A stretch of DNA of 64,000 nt from Lachnospiraceae bacterium C1.1 (GCA_030434875.1 JAUISW010000001.1:4028529-4092528), one strand, 5' to 3'; counted from the first letter of the stretch, positions 1 to 9,302 are shown. Numbers and translations are program-made. The notes: generated from the sequence alone by a model not told the origin.

Positions 1-2
1 CG

Positions 3-113
3 GTAAAGATCAATGGAATGCCGGCGGCACATAAAAACTGCAAGCTTATATGCAATTTCGGCGGCGTGATAACGATAAAGATGGCACCTGCCATGAATGT
101 CAAGATAGGTTGA
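3..113 (+). CDS. C-terminal end of a DUF4280 / PAAR-like spike protein (partial at window edge)
   Basis: An open frame enters from the left edge and stops at 111-113, four bases before the next start codon. The 36 visible residues include a Met-Pro-Ala-Ala stretch, a Cys-Lys-Leu-Ile-Cys pair of cysteines, and a Phe-Gly-Gly-Val-Ile-Thr-Ile strand. This matches my memory of the repeated C-terminal unit of the DUF4280 family, PAAR-like proteins that cap the spike of contractile injection systems. Identification comes from motif memory on a short fragment and is therefore moderate. The tight spacing to the AAA+ gene suggests one operon. The main body of the protein lies outside the window. Confidence 0.6.
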   Translation, partial: VKINGMPAAHKNCKLICNFGGVITIKMAPAMNVKIG

Positions 114-117
114 TGCT

Positions 118-2259
118 ATGGATCTTTTAGAGCTTGAGATTGATGACGAGGATATCCGTATAGATAAAGTTGATGAGGCTTATGCAGATCAGGAAGAGTT
201 TCTTCACGATATCGCAGCCGAAATGGATCACCGTCTATACCTCTATTATAAATATCATCAGTGGGTCGGCCCGAAAAATGACATGAAAAACATGCTCGGG
301 CTTGTCATAACAAGACACGAGTTTGAGCATAATCTTTCAAAGGCTTCTGAAGAAAGGCTGGAAGAAAAGTGTGATTCTGAGGAAAAAGCAGAGCTTAAGC
401 TTTACAGGGACGTTGTCGAAAACCGTATCGGACTGACTGACAGTGAAGCATTTCCGGCAGTGAAGCTTGTAAAGCGGTTCGCACTCGATTATCAGGAAAG
501 AGCGGCGGTATTTTTAAGCTTTTTTGCGGAAAATTCTGATAAATACAGAAAGATCATCGCTTATCTTCAGGATGATGTCTCAAAGGGGATGCCGGGGATA
601 TCATTGATATCAGATCTGTTTGGTGACGAAGTTGATATAGCCTCCATGAGAAGGAAATTCATAGAACGTTCCCCTTTCTTAAACCTTTTTTCAAAAGAAA
701 AACTCCAGAAGGGAACGCTCGGACTAAAGAACGAGGTACTGTTTTTCCTTAACGGCAGTGAGGAGACCCGGAACGGTTTTAAACTTATAAAGGCCGATAA
801 AAGTAAAAAGCTCCTTATAAGACAGGATATCGGAAGAAGGCTGGATGCGGTATTTGAAACTGAGGGAACGGCTGTGTTTCTTTCAGGGAGAGACGGGATA
901 GGGCGCAGTTTTATGGCTGAAGCAGTGGCAGCGGCTCATGACAGGGACTGCCTCCTGGCTGACCTGACCTATTCAAGATCCAAGCCGGAAATGATCGAAG
1001 AGGCGGATACATTAAGCCGTCTTTTTGACGCAGTCCTCCTGATAAAGGGAACAGAAGAAAAGACAGATGGAGAAACAGAAGCGCCAAAAAGGGAAGTGGC
1101 GGAAGCCATTGAAAAGCTGGAGCCGTACAGGACGCCTCTGTTTATCATCTCAGAAAAAGTCCTTCACCTTCATCCTGCTTTATCTGCAATAAGTATTGAT
1201 CTGGAGGATACAGATGTAGATGAGAGGATGATCCTGTTTGAACATTACATAAAAGGCGTGGAGCTCGCAGATGAGGTTTCCATTGAGGAAACAGCGGTTA
1301 AATTCCATTTTACGCCTTTACAGATAAAAGGGGCGTGTGACAGACTGCGCGGAATCTACAGTATAGAGCAGAGACCCCTGACAGCGGATACTGTAAGCGA
1401 ATGCTGTTACGGGGAAGTGGTCACAAGGCTCGAAAGGCTTGCAAGGAAGGTAAGGGGAAAATACACATGGGATGATATCGTCATTCCGGATGAGATAAAA
1501 AGACTGGTGCGGCAGGCGATCGCACATGTGCGTTTCCATCATAAGGTTTACAGCGAATGGGGATTCAATAAAAAGCTGACCTATGGAACAGGTCTTTCAG
1601 TCCTTTTTGCCGGGGTACCGGGAACCGGAAAAACCATGTGTGCGCAGATAATAGCCCATGATCTGAAGATGGAGATTTTTAAGGTCAATCTGTCCCAGAT
1701 CGTGAGCAAGTATATAGGTGAAACTGAAAAGAACCTGCAGGAAATATTTGCAGAGGCGAAAAATTCAAACTGTATCCTGTTCTTTGACGAATGTGATTCG
1801 CTTTTTGGAAAGAGAACCAATGAAGTCAAGGATGCAAATGATAAAAATGCAAATGTGGAAAGTGCCTATCTTTTACAGCAGATAGAGGAGTATGACGGGG
1901 TATGTATCCTTGCGACAAATCTGCTGCAGAACATTGATGAGGCATTTTTAAGGCGGATCACGTTTATAGTCCATTTTCCTTTCCCTGATGCAGATGCAAG
2001 GAAAGAAATATACAGAAGGACTTTTCCTGCCGGAATGGAATTGTCAGATGATATAGACTGGGATTTCATATCACGGACTTTTGAGCTTTCGGGAGGATAT
2101 ATAAAAAACATAGTCTTATCGGCGGCTTTTCTTGCAGCAGAGGAAGGCAGCATAGTTTCGATGAAGCATATGGTAAATGCTGCAGTGGATGAGATGAAAA
2201 AGAACGGCATTGTAGTAGTGAGGGAGCTGCTGCAGGAATATGCCGATCTGCTGGAATGA
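118..2259 (+). CDS. Two-domain AAA+ ATPase of the contractile-injection-system type
   Basis: This 713-residue protein has an N-terminal helical region, a degenerate first AAA module and a complete second AAA+ module. In the second, the P-loop GVPGTGKT lies near residues 499-506 and the Walker B Phe-Phe-Asp-Glu has D557 and E558. They are followed by a sensor-1 Ala-Thr-Asn segment and a Leu-Arg-Arg arginine finger. The first module has only a worn P-loop near 257-264 in which the Walker lysine is Arg263. ATPases of about this size and plan occur in most extracellular contractile injection loci (Afp15-like), where they help assembly or turnover of the particle. The preceding PAAR-like tail, only four bases away, supports that role. 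It is inference, because sheath, tube and baseplate genes are not visible. Confidence 0.75.
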   Translation: MDLLELEIDDEDIRIDKVDEAYADQEEFLHDIAAEMDHRLYLYYKYHQWVGPKNDMKNMLGLVITRHEFEHNLSKASEERLEEKCDSEEKAELKLYRDVVENRIGLTDSEAFPAVKLVKRFALDYQERAAVFLSFFAENSDKYRKIIAYLQDDVSKGMPGISLISDLFGDEVDIASMRRKFIERSPFLNLFSKEKLQKGTLGLKNEVLFFLNGSEETRNGFKLIKADKSKKLLIRQDIGRRLDAVFETEGTAVFLSGRDGIGRSFMAEAVAAAHDRDCLLADLTYSRSKPEMIEEADTLSRLFDAVLLIKGTEEKTDGETEAPKREVAEAIEKLEPYRTPLFIISEKVLHLHPALSAISIDLEDTDVDERMILFEHYIKGVELADEVSIEETAVKFHFTPLQIKGACDRLRGIYSIEQRPLTADTVSECCYGEVVTRLERLARKVRGKYTWDDIVIPDEIKRLVRQAIAHVRFHHKVYSEWGFNKKLTYGTGLSVLFAGVPGTGKTMCAQIIAHDLKMEIFKVNLSQIVSKYIGETEKNLQEIFAEAKNSNCILFFDECDSLFGKRTNEVKDANDKNANVESAYLLQQIEEYDGVCILATNLLQNIDEAFLRRITFIVHFPFPDADARKEIYRRTFPAGMELSDDIDWDFISRTFELSGGYIKNIVLSAAFLAAEEGSIVSMKHMVNAAVDEMKKNGIVVVRELLQEYADLLE

Positions 2260-2296
2260 AACATGGAATGTTACAATTCAGTTTTGTGAGGGTGTT

Positions 2297-3139
2297 ATGG
2301 GTGATAGTCTTCATTTGGTAAGGGTAAGAGAAGGGTATGAGAATTATTATTCTTACATACCTGAAAACTTGATATATCTGCTTTCTGATGAAAGCAACCT
2401 TGCCGTATCGGCGGTCTGGCAGGGGAAAATCTGCGGAACGGCCATAGCTGAACGCTTTGAGGACGTTATCGAGCTTCGGAGCATATTTGTTGACCCCGGT
2501 TACAGGAATATCGGTCTTGGAGAATATATATTAAAGGGACTTATAAATACGGCAAGGGAAGAAGGGGTTATCGGTGTAACGGCCCATTATACGGAAAAGT
2601 CGTTTCCAAAGCATACAAGTCTCTTGCAGAGGGCTGGCATGAATGAGTCAAGACCTTCTGCGGGTGGATATATCATAGCACTTGGCGATATACCTCCTAT
2701 CAATATCAGCAGACTTCCCTTCAAGGCATACGCATTTGATAAATGTCCGGAGAATTTGATAGATAATTACAGAAAGATGTGCTCAAGGGGAGAATTCCCT
2801 GATTATGTAAATGTTCTGAAATACAGGGAGCCATTGAAGAACCTGTCTTTTCTCGTGGCTGATGAAAAGAAGATAGCCGGTGTGCTGATCGCGGAAAGGT
2901 CAGCAGCGGGACTCAGGCTCGCCGGTCTTTATTCGCCCAGGGAATATCACGGGAGAGGACCTTCGATACTGCTTTTGAGCCTGGCATTGACAGAGGCACA
3001 GAAACAGTATCCAAAGGAAACTGTCATTACGATCGATGCCATATCCAAAGGAGCAATCAGATTATGTGAAAAGCTTCTTCCCAGAGAATCACTCATTTAT
3101 AAGGGCACGGAATTTTTCAGTTACATGAAACTTACGTGA
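2297..3139 (+). CDS. Tandem GNAT-like N-acetyltransferase
   Basis: The frame is open from 2240, but the ATG at 2297 is preferred: it follows a GAGGG ribosome site and does not overlap the ATPase gene. The 280-residue product contains two GNAT-like halves. The first has a good acetyl-CoA motif (Arg-Asn-Ile-Gly-Leu-Gly near residue 70, after an Ile-Phe-Val-Asp-Pro strand). The second, near residue 215, keeps His-Gly-Arg-Gly in a similar setting but is more diverged. GNAT enzymes transfer acetyl from acetyl-CoA to an amine; the substrate is unknown. It is close behind the AAA+ ATPase and may modify a protein of the same system. The second half could be a binding domain only. Confidence 0.7.
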   Translation: MGDSLHLVRVREGYENYYSYIPENLIYLLSDESNLAVSAVWQGKICGTAIAERFEDVIELRSIFVDPGYRNIGLGEYILKGLINTAREEGVIGVTAHYTEKSFPKHTSLLQRAGMNESRPSAGGYIIALGDIPPINISRLPFKAYAFDKCPENLIDNYRKMCSRGEFPDYVNVLKYREPLKNLSFLVADEKKIAGVLIAERSAAGLRLAGLYSPREYHGRGPSILLLSLALTEAQKQYPKETVITIDAISKGAIRLCEKLLPRESLIYKGTEFFSYMKLT

Positions 3140-3176
3140 CTGGTTATGAACAGATCCTTACCTGAGTTCTGAAAAA

Positions 3177-3217
3177 ACTTTTTGTCGCATAAAGCTTTTC
3201 AAATGCGGCAAAAAAGT
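3177..3217. terminator. Hairpin between the GNAT and repeat-protein genes
   Basis: A stem built from CTTTTTGTCGCAT and ATGCGGCAAAAAAG, with one wobble pair, sits in the 159-base gap. T-tracts flank it on both strands, so it could end transcription in either direction. A shorter outer CCTGAG/CTCAGG pairing surrounds it. This may separate the acetyltransferase transcript from the next gene. Confidence 0.45.
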
Positions 3218-3298
3218 GTTATTAAGGCTCAGGCAGAGGATATTGAGAGTGAACTGTAAAAGATGATAACTGATGTCTTTATTTTGGAGGCAGTCCAT

Positions 3299-5374
3299 AT
3301 GGGAAAAAAATTATTACCTCAGAGAAGTGGCAGCGAGTCAGAAATACTGGAAGCTGTTGTTGAAAATTCGGCAGGAAATTCGGGAGCCGGTGAATCGGCT
3401 CAGACTATCCCGAATTCTGCAAATGACATAGAGGAGCAGGAACCTCAGGGAGAGGAACCGCAGCAGACGGAAGAACAGGCGGCGGAAAGTAATCCCCAAA
3501 ATGTTGAGGAAGGAAATCAGCACGAAGAAAGTGCACCTCAGAATGCTGAAGAAGGAAATCAGACTGAAGAAAATGCACCTCAGAATGCTGAAGAGGGAAC
3601 ACAGACTGAAGAAAATGCACCTCAGAATGCTGAAGAGGGAACACAGACTGAAGAAAATGCTCCGCAGAATGCTGAAGAGGGAACACAGACTGAAGAAAAT
3701 ACTCCTCAGAATGCTGAAGAGGGAACACAGACTGAAGAAAATACTCCCGAAGAAAACGGCGAGATAGATCAGATAATCAAAGAAGAAAAAGAAGCAACAG
3801 AACATGAAAAAAGCGACGAAAAAGAGGTCGAGGCGGTAGAAAAACAGGAAAAAGCTGCAGATGAGGGTGGTGGAAAGTCAGATGCGGATAAGATAAAGGA
3901 AGAGCTGAAAAATGCAAAAGACAGCGCATCGGAAGCCAGCGGAGAGGATAAAGAAGCAAAACCGGCAAGCGATAAAAAAGCAGCTCCCATGATACAGATA
4001 TTCTCAAACAAATTCAGCTTTGAGGGACTGTCGAAGCTGTTTGGCGGAAATTTCGGAAACGGTGGAAATCAGGAAGAAAAGGCTGATGCTAAGAAAGAAT
4101 CAGAAGAAGCAGAAAAACCGTCAGAAACACCGTCAGAAACACCGTCAGAAACACCGGATGAGAAAAAGGGAGACACACCTGCAGAAGAAGCAGAGGAGAA
4201 CCCTGAGGAAGAATCAAAAGAAGGCATAGGCAGTTCGATCGTCAAGGGACTTAAATTCCTTGGAAAGAAAACGGTCAAAGGCAAGGGGGAAGGCTTCCTT
4301 GACGGACTTAAAAAACTGGGAAAGAAAGCTGTAGGAAGCCTTTTGAATAAAGCAGCTGAAAAGATTGAAAAGAGATATTCCGGTGATAAAGGTATGGATA
4401 AGGTTGTAGAAGACCTTACAACAGTCGGAAAAGGTGCGGTTAAGGCAGCAAAATGGGCCGGCAAGGGTATAGTAAAAGGAGCGAAAAAGCTTGGACATGG
4501 TATAGCCACCGGTGCTAAGAAGCTTGGACATGGTATAGCCACAGGCTTTAAGAAGCTTGGACATGGTATAGCCACAGGCTTTAAGAAGCTTGGCAGAGGA
4601 ATAAAAAAAGCATACAGGACAGTACGTTATGGCAGCAAAAAAGCCAAAGAAATGGCGAGACAGGATGTAATTGACAGTGCAAAGAAGCAGCAGGAGAAAG
4701 ATGCCAGGAAAATACAGAAAGAAAAAGAAAAGATAAAGAAATCCAAAGAAAACCGTGGTCTGGATCATATGGAAGAAAATATGGCCAACGGCGGTCTTGA
4801 AAAGCATGAGCAGAGAGCTGAAAGGGCAAAGGAAAGAGAAAAAGATACTGATCCTGTAGATATTTCAGGATTATTTGACCAGGACGAGGAACCGGCACAG
4901 GAGCACGAAGCAGCTCAGGATGAAAACCAGGCTCAGGAAGAGAATCATGAAGATGAAGCAGCTCATGATGAAAATCAGGCGCAGGAAAACCAGCCTGAGG
5001 AAAACCAGGCGCAGGAAAACCAGGCACAGGAAAATCAGGCGCAGGAAAATCAGGCGCAGGAAAACCAGCCTGAGGAAAACCGTGAGCAGGCAGATGCGGA
5101 ACCCGGGCAGAATGGAAATAAGCCGCAGGAAGCTGCAGCTCCGCAGCAGGAGGATAAAAGGACAAAGGCACTTAATAATCTGTTTGGATCCCCTGAACAA
5201 AGAGCAGCTTCGGAAATGGTAAATTCTTATAAAAAAGGTCGGGTTTCCATGCTGGAAAAGCGGATAAAGAGACTTGAAAGAATTTCAAAACTTGAAACTC
5301 CCCAACAAAAGGCAGAAACCAATAAACTGATAGAGAAACTTAAGAAAGAAATAGACAATATACGTAAAAAATAA
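3299..5374 (+). CDS. Repeat-rich low-complexity protein with a cationic amphipathic core
   Basis: The start at 3299 follows a GGAGG site, whereas the upstream ATG at 3263 has none. The 691-residue product shows no signal peptide and no family I recognise. After a short N-terminus come about six copies of an acidic 14-residue unit (PQNAEEGTQTEENA-like, roughly nt 3490-3760), then Lys/Glu-rich coil and SETP repeats. A strongly basic Gly/Ala/Lys region (nt about 4225-4640) contains three near-identical 11-residue KKLGHGIATGF units. Behind it lie a charged coil, a second acidic block of QAQEN repeats (nt about 4975-5085) and a terminal coiled coil. The basic core resembles pore-forming or antimicrobial amphipathic peptides, with acidic flanks that could neutralise it. 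Its position beside injection-system genes suggests cargo or a structural accessory; both ideas are inference. Confidence 0.7.
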   Translation: MGKKLLPQRSGSESEILEAVVENSAGNSGAGESAQTIPNSANDIEEQEPQGEEPQQTEEQAAESNPQNVEEGNQHEESAPQNAEEGNQTEENAPQNAEEGTQTEENAPQNAEEGTQTEENAPQNAEEGTQTEENTPQNAEEGTQTEENTPEENGEIDQIIKEEKEATEHEKSDEKEVEAVEKQEKAADEGGGKSDADKIKEELKNAKDSASEASGEDKEAKPASDKKAAPMIQIFSNKFSFEGLSKLFGGNFGNGGNQEEKADAKKESEEAEKPSETPSETPSETPDEKKGDTPAEEAEENPEEESKEGIGSSIVKGLKFLGKKTVKGKGEGFLDGLKKLGKKAVGSLLNKAAEKIEKRYSGDKGMDKVVEDLTTVGKGAVKAAKWAGKGIVKGAKKLGHGIATGAKKLGHGIATGFKKLGHGIATGFKKLGRGIKKAYRTVRYGSKKAKEMARQDVIDSAKKQQEKDARKIQKEKEKIKKSKENRGLDHMEENMANGGLEKHEQRAERAKEREKDTDPVDISGLFDQDEEPAQEHEAAQDENQAQEENHEDEAAHDENQAQENQPEENQAQENQAQENQAQENQAQENQPEENREQADAEPGQNGNKPQEAAAPQQEDKRTKALNNLFGSPEQRAASEMVNSYKKGRVSMLEKRIKRLERISKLETPQQKAETNKLIEKLKKEIDNIRKK

Positions 5375-5384
5375 GATTTATGCC

Positions 5385-5408
5385 CATGCGCGGCATGAGC
5401 CGCGCATG
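5385..5408. other. GC-rich perfect hairpin without a T-tract
   Basis: CATGCGCGGC and GCCGCGCATG form a perfect 10-bp stem around a four-base loop between the repeat-protein stop and the next ribosome site. No T-run follows on either strand. It is more likely an mRNA stabiliser, processing site or attenuating structure than a simple terminator. Confidence 0.5.
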
Positions 5409-5435
5409 AAAGGTTTATAGAGGAGGCGGCATACG

Positions 5436-7394
5436 ATGGGAAAAAAACGTAAAACAAGAAGAGGAATGATCCATTTAAAATTATTCCTGGTTTTTGCCGC
5501 TTTTACGGTTACGATAAGCCTGATTTTTGGGGTTCTGATTCTTTTCTTCTCTACGGCTTCCATAATTAACCAGTTTATAAGGACTGAGGGGATAATCACC
5601 AGAAATGTTGCCCTGACTATGCTTGAGGAATATAAAGACGAACTCTTAAAGCCTGAACTTTTTACATTGGAGCAGAAAAAAAAGATCACAGAATACATAA
5701 AAGAGGTCAATGGGATAGCCGAGGGCAAGGCAATAGCCATCTATACGGTTGACAGATTTGATAATCCGGTACTCTTATGTGAAGTCGGATATAAAGATGT
5801 GAAAGGAAATTATCAGTTTGGATACAGCCTGTCGAATAACAGTTACGATATTGAGATAAAAAAAGTAGGTGAAAACGGAGATCCGGAGATAATATTCAAA
5901 TGTAATTCAAAAGAGGAGATCAGATATCAGGGCAGCATAATCGGTTATTGCTATGCTTATAGTGAGAATATAGTCTATGATAATATCATCTCGAAAGTGA
6001 TCAACGTTATAGTATCTACAACCGGGACGGTTGCCGGACTTGCTTTTTTTGCCTCTCTTATCGTGAGTCATATGATAGCGCGGCCGATAGGAATATTGAC
6101 AGAGCAGGTTGCCGGTTTTGATATCAGTTCCCCCAATGATTTTTTTAAGAAAAGGATCAGGACGGGGGATGAGATCCAGGTTCTGCAGGAGGTTTTCATA
6201 GAACTGGCATCCAAGTTAAAGTGGGTAACTGAAAACAAGATCGCAGCAGCTGCGGAGAATGAGAGGGAGCTTACACAATACAGTGTTTATAAGAACATGA
6301 AGGAAGGATTTATGCCTAAAAGCTTCGACCTTCCACCTGAATCATTTACAAAAATGGGATGCATGGAGCTGATCACAACAAAACTGAATGCAGACGGATG
6401 TAATTATTTCATAAGAGAAGACGGAAAGATCGTGTTCACGCTTGCCGGCATGGATGAGACAGGGATAATGCCGACGATGCATATGGCAATAATAATGGCT
6501 ATTATAAAAAGCTATATAAATTCTGCCAAAAGCTTTGAAGAATGCATATCTGAGATCAACCGGCAGGCATATGTAAATCAAAACAGCTATTCTTCATGCA
6601 GGGCTTTTTTCGGTATGATAGACAATGAAGAAAACAAGCTTTATTTTATAAACTGTGGTGCACGGCCTGCACTGTTTACAGACCGTAACAGAAACCTGAC
6701 CCATATTACGGGAAAGATATATGATCCCCTGGGATTTTCCGAAAATGTAAATTATAAGGCAGAAGTGATGGATATCAAGGACGGAGACATGATATTTGTC
6801 ACGAACGGCAAGCTGGAGAAGAGCCGTAACATCAACGGAGAGATCTATGATTTTGAAAGATTTTCTGCCGTTGTCGAAGATTATAAAAACAGGGATGCAG
6901 GGGTTGAGGAAATCCTTGCGAAAACCGAGGAAAGCATAATTAATTTCTTTAAGGGCTCACGACTTGACAGCGAGGTTTTAATGCTGGGCTTATCTTATAT
7001 GAAGCCGGATAAGAAAAAGGCTGTAAAAAGGTATCCTCCAACTATGGATCATTCATCAAAGCTTCAGGAATTTGTAATGCTGCAGCTGAAGCAGAACGAT
7101 ATCCCTCCGAAGGTAAATGCCCTGATGAAGGTGATCCTGGAAGAACTATACAGCGTTTTCTGCCATAATACACTTGGAAAAGAAGTAGTTGTTACATGTG
7201 AGATCACGGAAGAGAAAATACTGATAATTGAAATGGAATCAGAAGTCAAAAACGGCAAGAACGCTTTTGACAGCTCGAATTTCCCGGGGATGACATTTAT
7301 AAAACGCAACGTTGACGACTTCAATGCAGAGGAGATCAGAAATCCTAAAGACAACAGGTCAACAACAAAGATCATCATGATAAAGAATCTATGA
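5436..7394 (+). CDS. Membrane sensor with HAMP, degenerate SpoIIE-type phosphatase and RsbW-like ATPase domains
   Basis: The 652-residue protein has a transmembrane helix near residues 14-36, an external sensor domain, a second helix near 185-208 and a HAMP-like linker starting Arg-Pro-Ile-Gly. A PP2C/SpoIIE-type domain (about 300-515) and an RsbW-like HATPase domain (about 535-650) follow. SpoIIE phosphatases normally dephosphorylate STAS anti-anti-sigma proteins, using aspartates in GDxYD, DVSGKG and TDG motifs. Here the matching places read Asp-Gly-Cys-Asn-Tyr, Gly-Met-Asp-Glu-Thr-Gly and Thr-Asn-Gly, so several metal ligands look lost. The ATPase N-box also lacks its Asn. The protein may be a sensory pseudoenzyme. 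It has a GAGGAGG ribosome site and follows the repeat protein closely. Confidence 0.7.
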   Translation: MGKKRKTRRGMIHLKLFLVFAAFTVTISLIFGVLILFFSTASIINQFIRTEGIITRNVALTMLEEYKDELLKPELFTLEQKKKITEYIKEVNGIAEGKAIAIYTVDRFDNPVLLCEVGYKDVKGNYQFGYSLSNNSYDIEIKKVGENGDPEIIFKCNSKEEIRYQGSIIGYCYAYSENIVYDNIISKVINVIVSTTGTVAGLAFFASLIVSHMIARPIGILTEQVAGFDISSPNDFFKKRIRTGDEIQVLQEVFIELASKLKWVTENKIAAAAENERELTQYSVYKNMKEGFMPKSFDLPPESFTKMGCMELITTKLNADGCNYFIREDGKIVFTLAGMDETGIMPTMHMAIIMAIIKSYINSAKSFEECISEINRQAYVNQNSYSSCRAFFGMIDNEENKLYFINCGARPALFTDRNRNLTHITGKIYDPLGFSENVNYKAEVMDIKDGDMIFVTNGKLEKSRNINGEIYDFERFSAVVEDYKNRDAGVEEILAKTEESIINFFKGSRLDSEVLMLGLSYMKPDKKKAVKRYPPTMDHSSKLQEFVMLQLKQNDIPPKVNALMKVILEELYSVFCHNTLGKEVVVTCEITEEKILIIEMESEVKNGKNAFDSSNFPGMTFIKRNVDDFNAEEIRNPKDNRSTTKIIMIKNL

Positions 7395-7613
7395 GACTTA
7401 CAATTTTTGTGGGCTTGTTTGCCACCTGTGTTGTCTTATCACACGGGATCCGCAATTAATGCGCTTTATAAAAAACATCTAAAGAAATTATTGTTAGAAT
7501 ATTTCAGAGGAGGTTATAATAAATTCTGTTGGGGGTTCTTACAGTTTGAGAGGTGCTGTGGAACAAAAAAATTTTTTTTTTTCGGAGGCTTTTCCGAAAG
7601 AAAGGACGGGGTT

Positions 7614-9182
7614 ATGAGGAATAAAAAGGCGCTGGCAATACTGCTGGCGGTATCAATGGTCTTTAGCTTGAATCTGTCTGCCTTTGCCGCAAATGTAAGT
7701 GATGTTGTGGAGGTAACAGAGGAAGACGATTCCCAGAGTGTAAATTCATCGAATTCGAAAAAAGCAACGATCAGCAATAATAATCCAAGTGATAATATAA
7801 TTATTGATACAAAGACACTAAATGCGGTCTCAGGTAATGAAGAAACTGAAATTATATTGAAAAGTGGCTCTGTGACGCTGCCTCAGTCTGTATTGAAAGA
7901 GCTTATCGCAGCTGCTGATGGCGAAAATGTTGTGGTAAATATAGGCACTACCGATCTGGATGAAAATGATGTAAATTCAATAGTAGAAGAGTATAGTGTA
8001 AGCGCAGCAGACATAACCCAGTTAGTCAGCATTCATATTTTTGCAGGTAATAAGATATTTAAGTGGGAAAGTGGAAATATTGATATTTCCATAAATGCAA
8101 ATACTGATACACAGGCATTAAAGACGGCATACATCTACTGCCTGTCAACAGACCCTGTAGAAAAAACCGGTTCTGATGACGTTACGGATGGAACCGCAGA
8201 CTGGTCAACGTCGCATCTTTCATCTTATATCTTTGCATCAGAGGCGGAAGCACTCGGTGAATGGGATGTTACGTTTAGCGGTTATGATGCGCTGGTAGTT
8301 TCCGGCAATGATATGTATATATCAGAGTTTGTACCTATTTATGATGAGAATGACGATGATATTTTGAGTGGAATTGAGTTAACAGCAAATGCTGCAAACG
8401 GTTTCACAATAACAGCTCCTTATGTTCATACTCATGGTTCTGCGAAGATTATTAAGTGGGTTGAATTGGGAAATGGTACTATCTCGGATAATAATGGTGA
8501 TGAGGTGGCATTTATCGATGATGTTGTCAATTCTTTCGATATGGGGGCTTCCGTTACTCTTGATACCATTTATGATGAAGAAAGCTATGCAAAGACATAC
8601 TACCCGGTGGTCGAGCTTCTTAACGAAACCATCGATACAGAAGTTTCAGCCAATGGACACACCATCAATGTTGAAATAGCCAAGACACCAGCCTACACAG
8701 GCAAAAAGATGTCAGGAGGGTATCTTCTTAGGGGCATAACCGTGGATGGCAAGTATATTGATCCAAGTCTTGTAAAACTTAAGGTTAAGGGTAAGAAGGA
8801 TGTCGGCTCATCTGTAACCGTTACATTGCAGAAGATCAACGGTCTCGACAAGGATACAAACAAGGCTCTCAAGGGACAGGCTCTTGGAACAGCCACTATC
8901 CGTGCCATTGAAGCGACTGAGGCTACTCTCTGGACAGGAAAATACAGTCAGGAAGGACAGGTTATTGTAAGCCTTAAGAACGGCGCAGTTAAGAAGATTA
9001 AGGCTGTAGTCCGGAAGGGAAAGTATAAGTTTAATAAAAATACCGGTCTTGCTGATGATAAGGCAAGAAAGCTCTCAATAAAGAAGAACAAGGGATACAC
9101 CTATGATTCTTCAACAGGCTATCTTACATTTGACGGTACACAGCTTAATGGTACCATTAAAGTCAAGATAACTTCCAAATAA
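7614..9182 (+). CDS. Secreted surface protein of unknown function
   Basis: The frame is open from 7407, but the ATG at 7614 has a nearby AAGGACGGGG site and starts a clear signal peptide: Met-Arg-Asn-Lys-Lys, a hydrophobic stretch, then Ala-Phe-Ala-Ala. The mature part of this 522-residue product starts with a Ser/Asn-rich linker. It continues with beta-rich segments and ends in a Lys/Gly-rich region resembling C-terminal Ig-like or carbohydrate-binding folds. No catalytic motif, lipobox or sortase signal is visible. Export is well supported; function is not. It is followed by a strong terminator, so it ends its transcription unit. Whether it belongs functionally with the genes before it is unclear. 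Confidence 0.65.
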   Translation: MRNKKALAILLAVSMVFSLNLSAFAANVSDVVEVTEEDDSQSVNSSNSKKATISNNNPSDNIIIDTKTLNAVSGNEETEIILKSGSVTLPQSVLKELIAAADGENVVVNIGTTDLDENDVNSIVEEYSVSAADITQLVSIHIFAGNKIFKWESGNIDISINANTDTQALKTAYIYCLSTDPVEKTGSDDVTDGTADWSTSHLSSYIFASEAEALGEWDVTFSGYDALVVSGNDMYISEFVPIYDENDDDILSGIELTANAANGFTITAPYVHTHGSAKIIKWVELGNGTISDNNGDEVAFIDDVVNSFDMGASVTLDTIYDEESYAKTYYPVVELLNETIDTEVSANGHTINVEIAKTPAYTGKKMSGGYLLRGITVDGKYIDPSLVKLKVKGKKDVGSSVTVTLQKINGLDKDTNKALKGQALGTATIRAIEATEATLWTGKYSQEGQVIVSLKNGAVKKIKAVVRKGKYKFNKNTGLADDKARKLSIKKNKGYTYDSSTGYLTFDGTQLNGTIKVKITSK

Positions 9183-9224
9183 GATTTTGACGAACCTTAA
9201 AACATTATAAAGCCTCTCTTTCTG

Positions 9225-9260
9225 AAAACGGGTGATGAATACACGCATCACCCGTTTTTC
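9225..9260 (+). terminator. Rho-independent terminator after the secreted protein
   Basis: An 11-bp stem, AACGGGTGATG with CATCACCCGTT, encloses an 8-base loop and is followed by a run of T residues. It lies 45 bases after the stop at 9182. Confidence 0.9.
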
Positions 9261-9302
9261 ATTCCCTTATAGAGTGATTATTAAAAGTTTACATTATGTT
9301 TA

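Noticed and set aside
2240..2296. Upstream ATG extending the GNAT protein by 19 residues
   Set aside because: It overlaps the end of the ATPase gene, lacks a ribosome site, and adds sequence outside the GNAT fold.
3490..3760. Regular 42-base repeats that could suggest a CRISPR array
   Set aside because: The repeats are contiguous with no spacers, in frame, and encode a 14-residue protein repeat.
7407..7613. N-terminal extension of the secreted protein
   Set aside because: It would bury the clear signal peptide that begins at 7614, and crosses AT-rich leader sequence.
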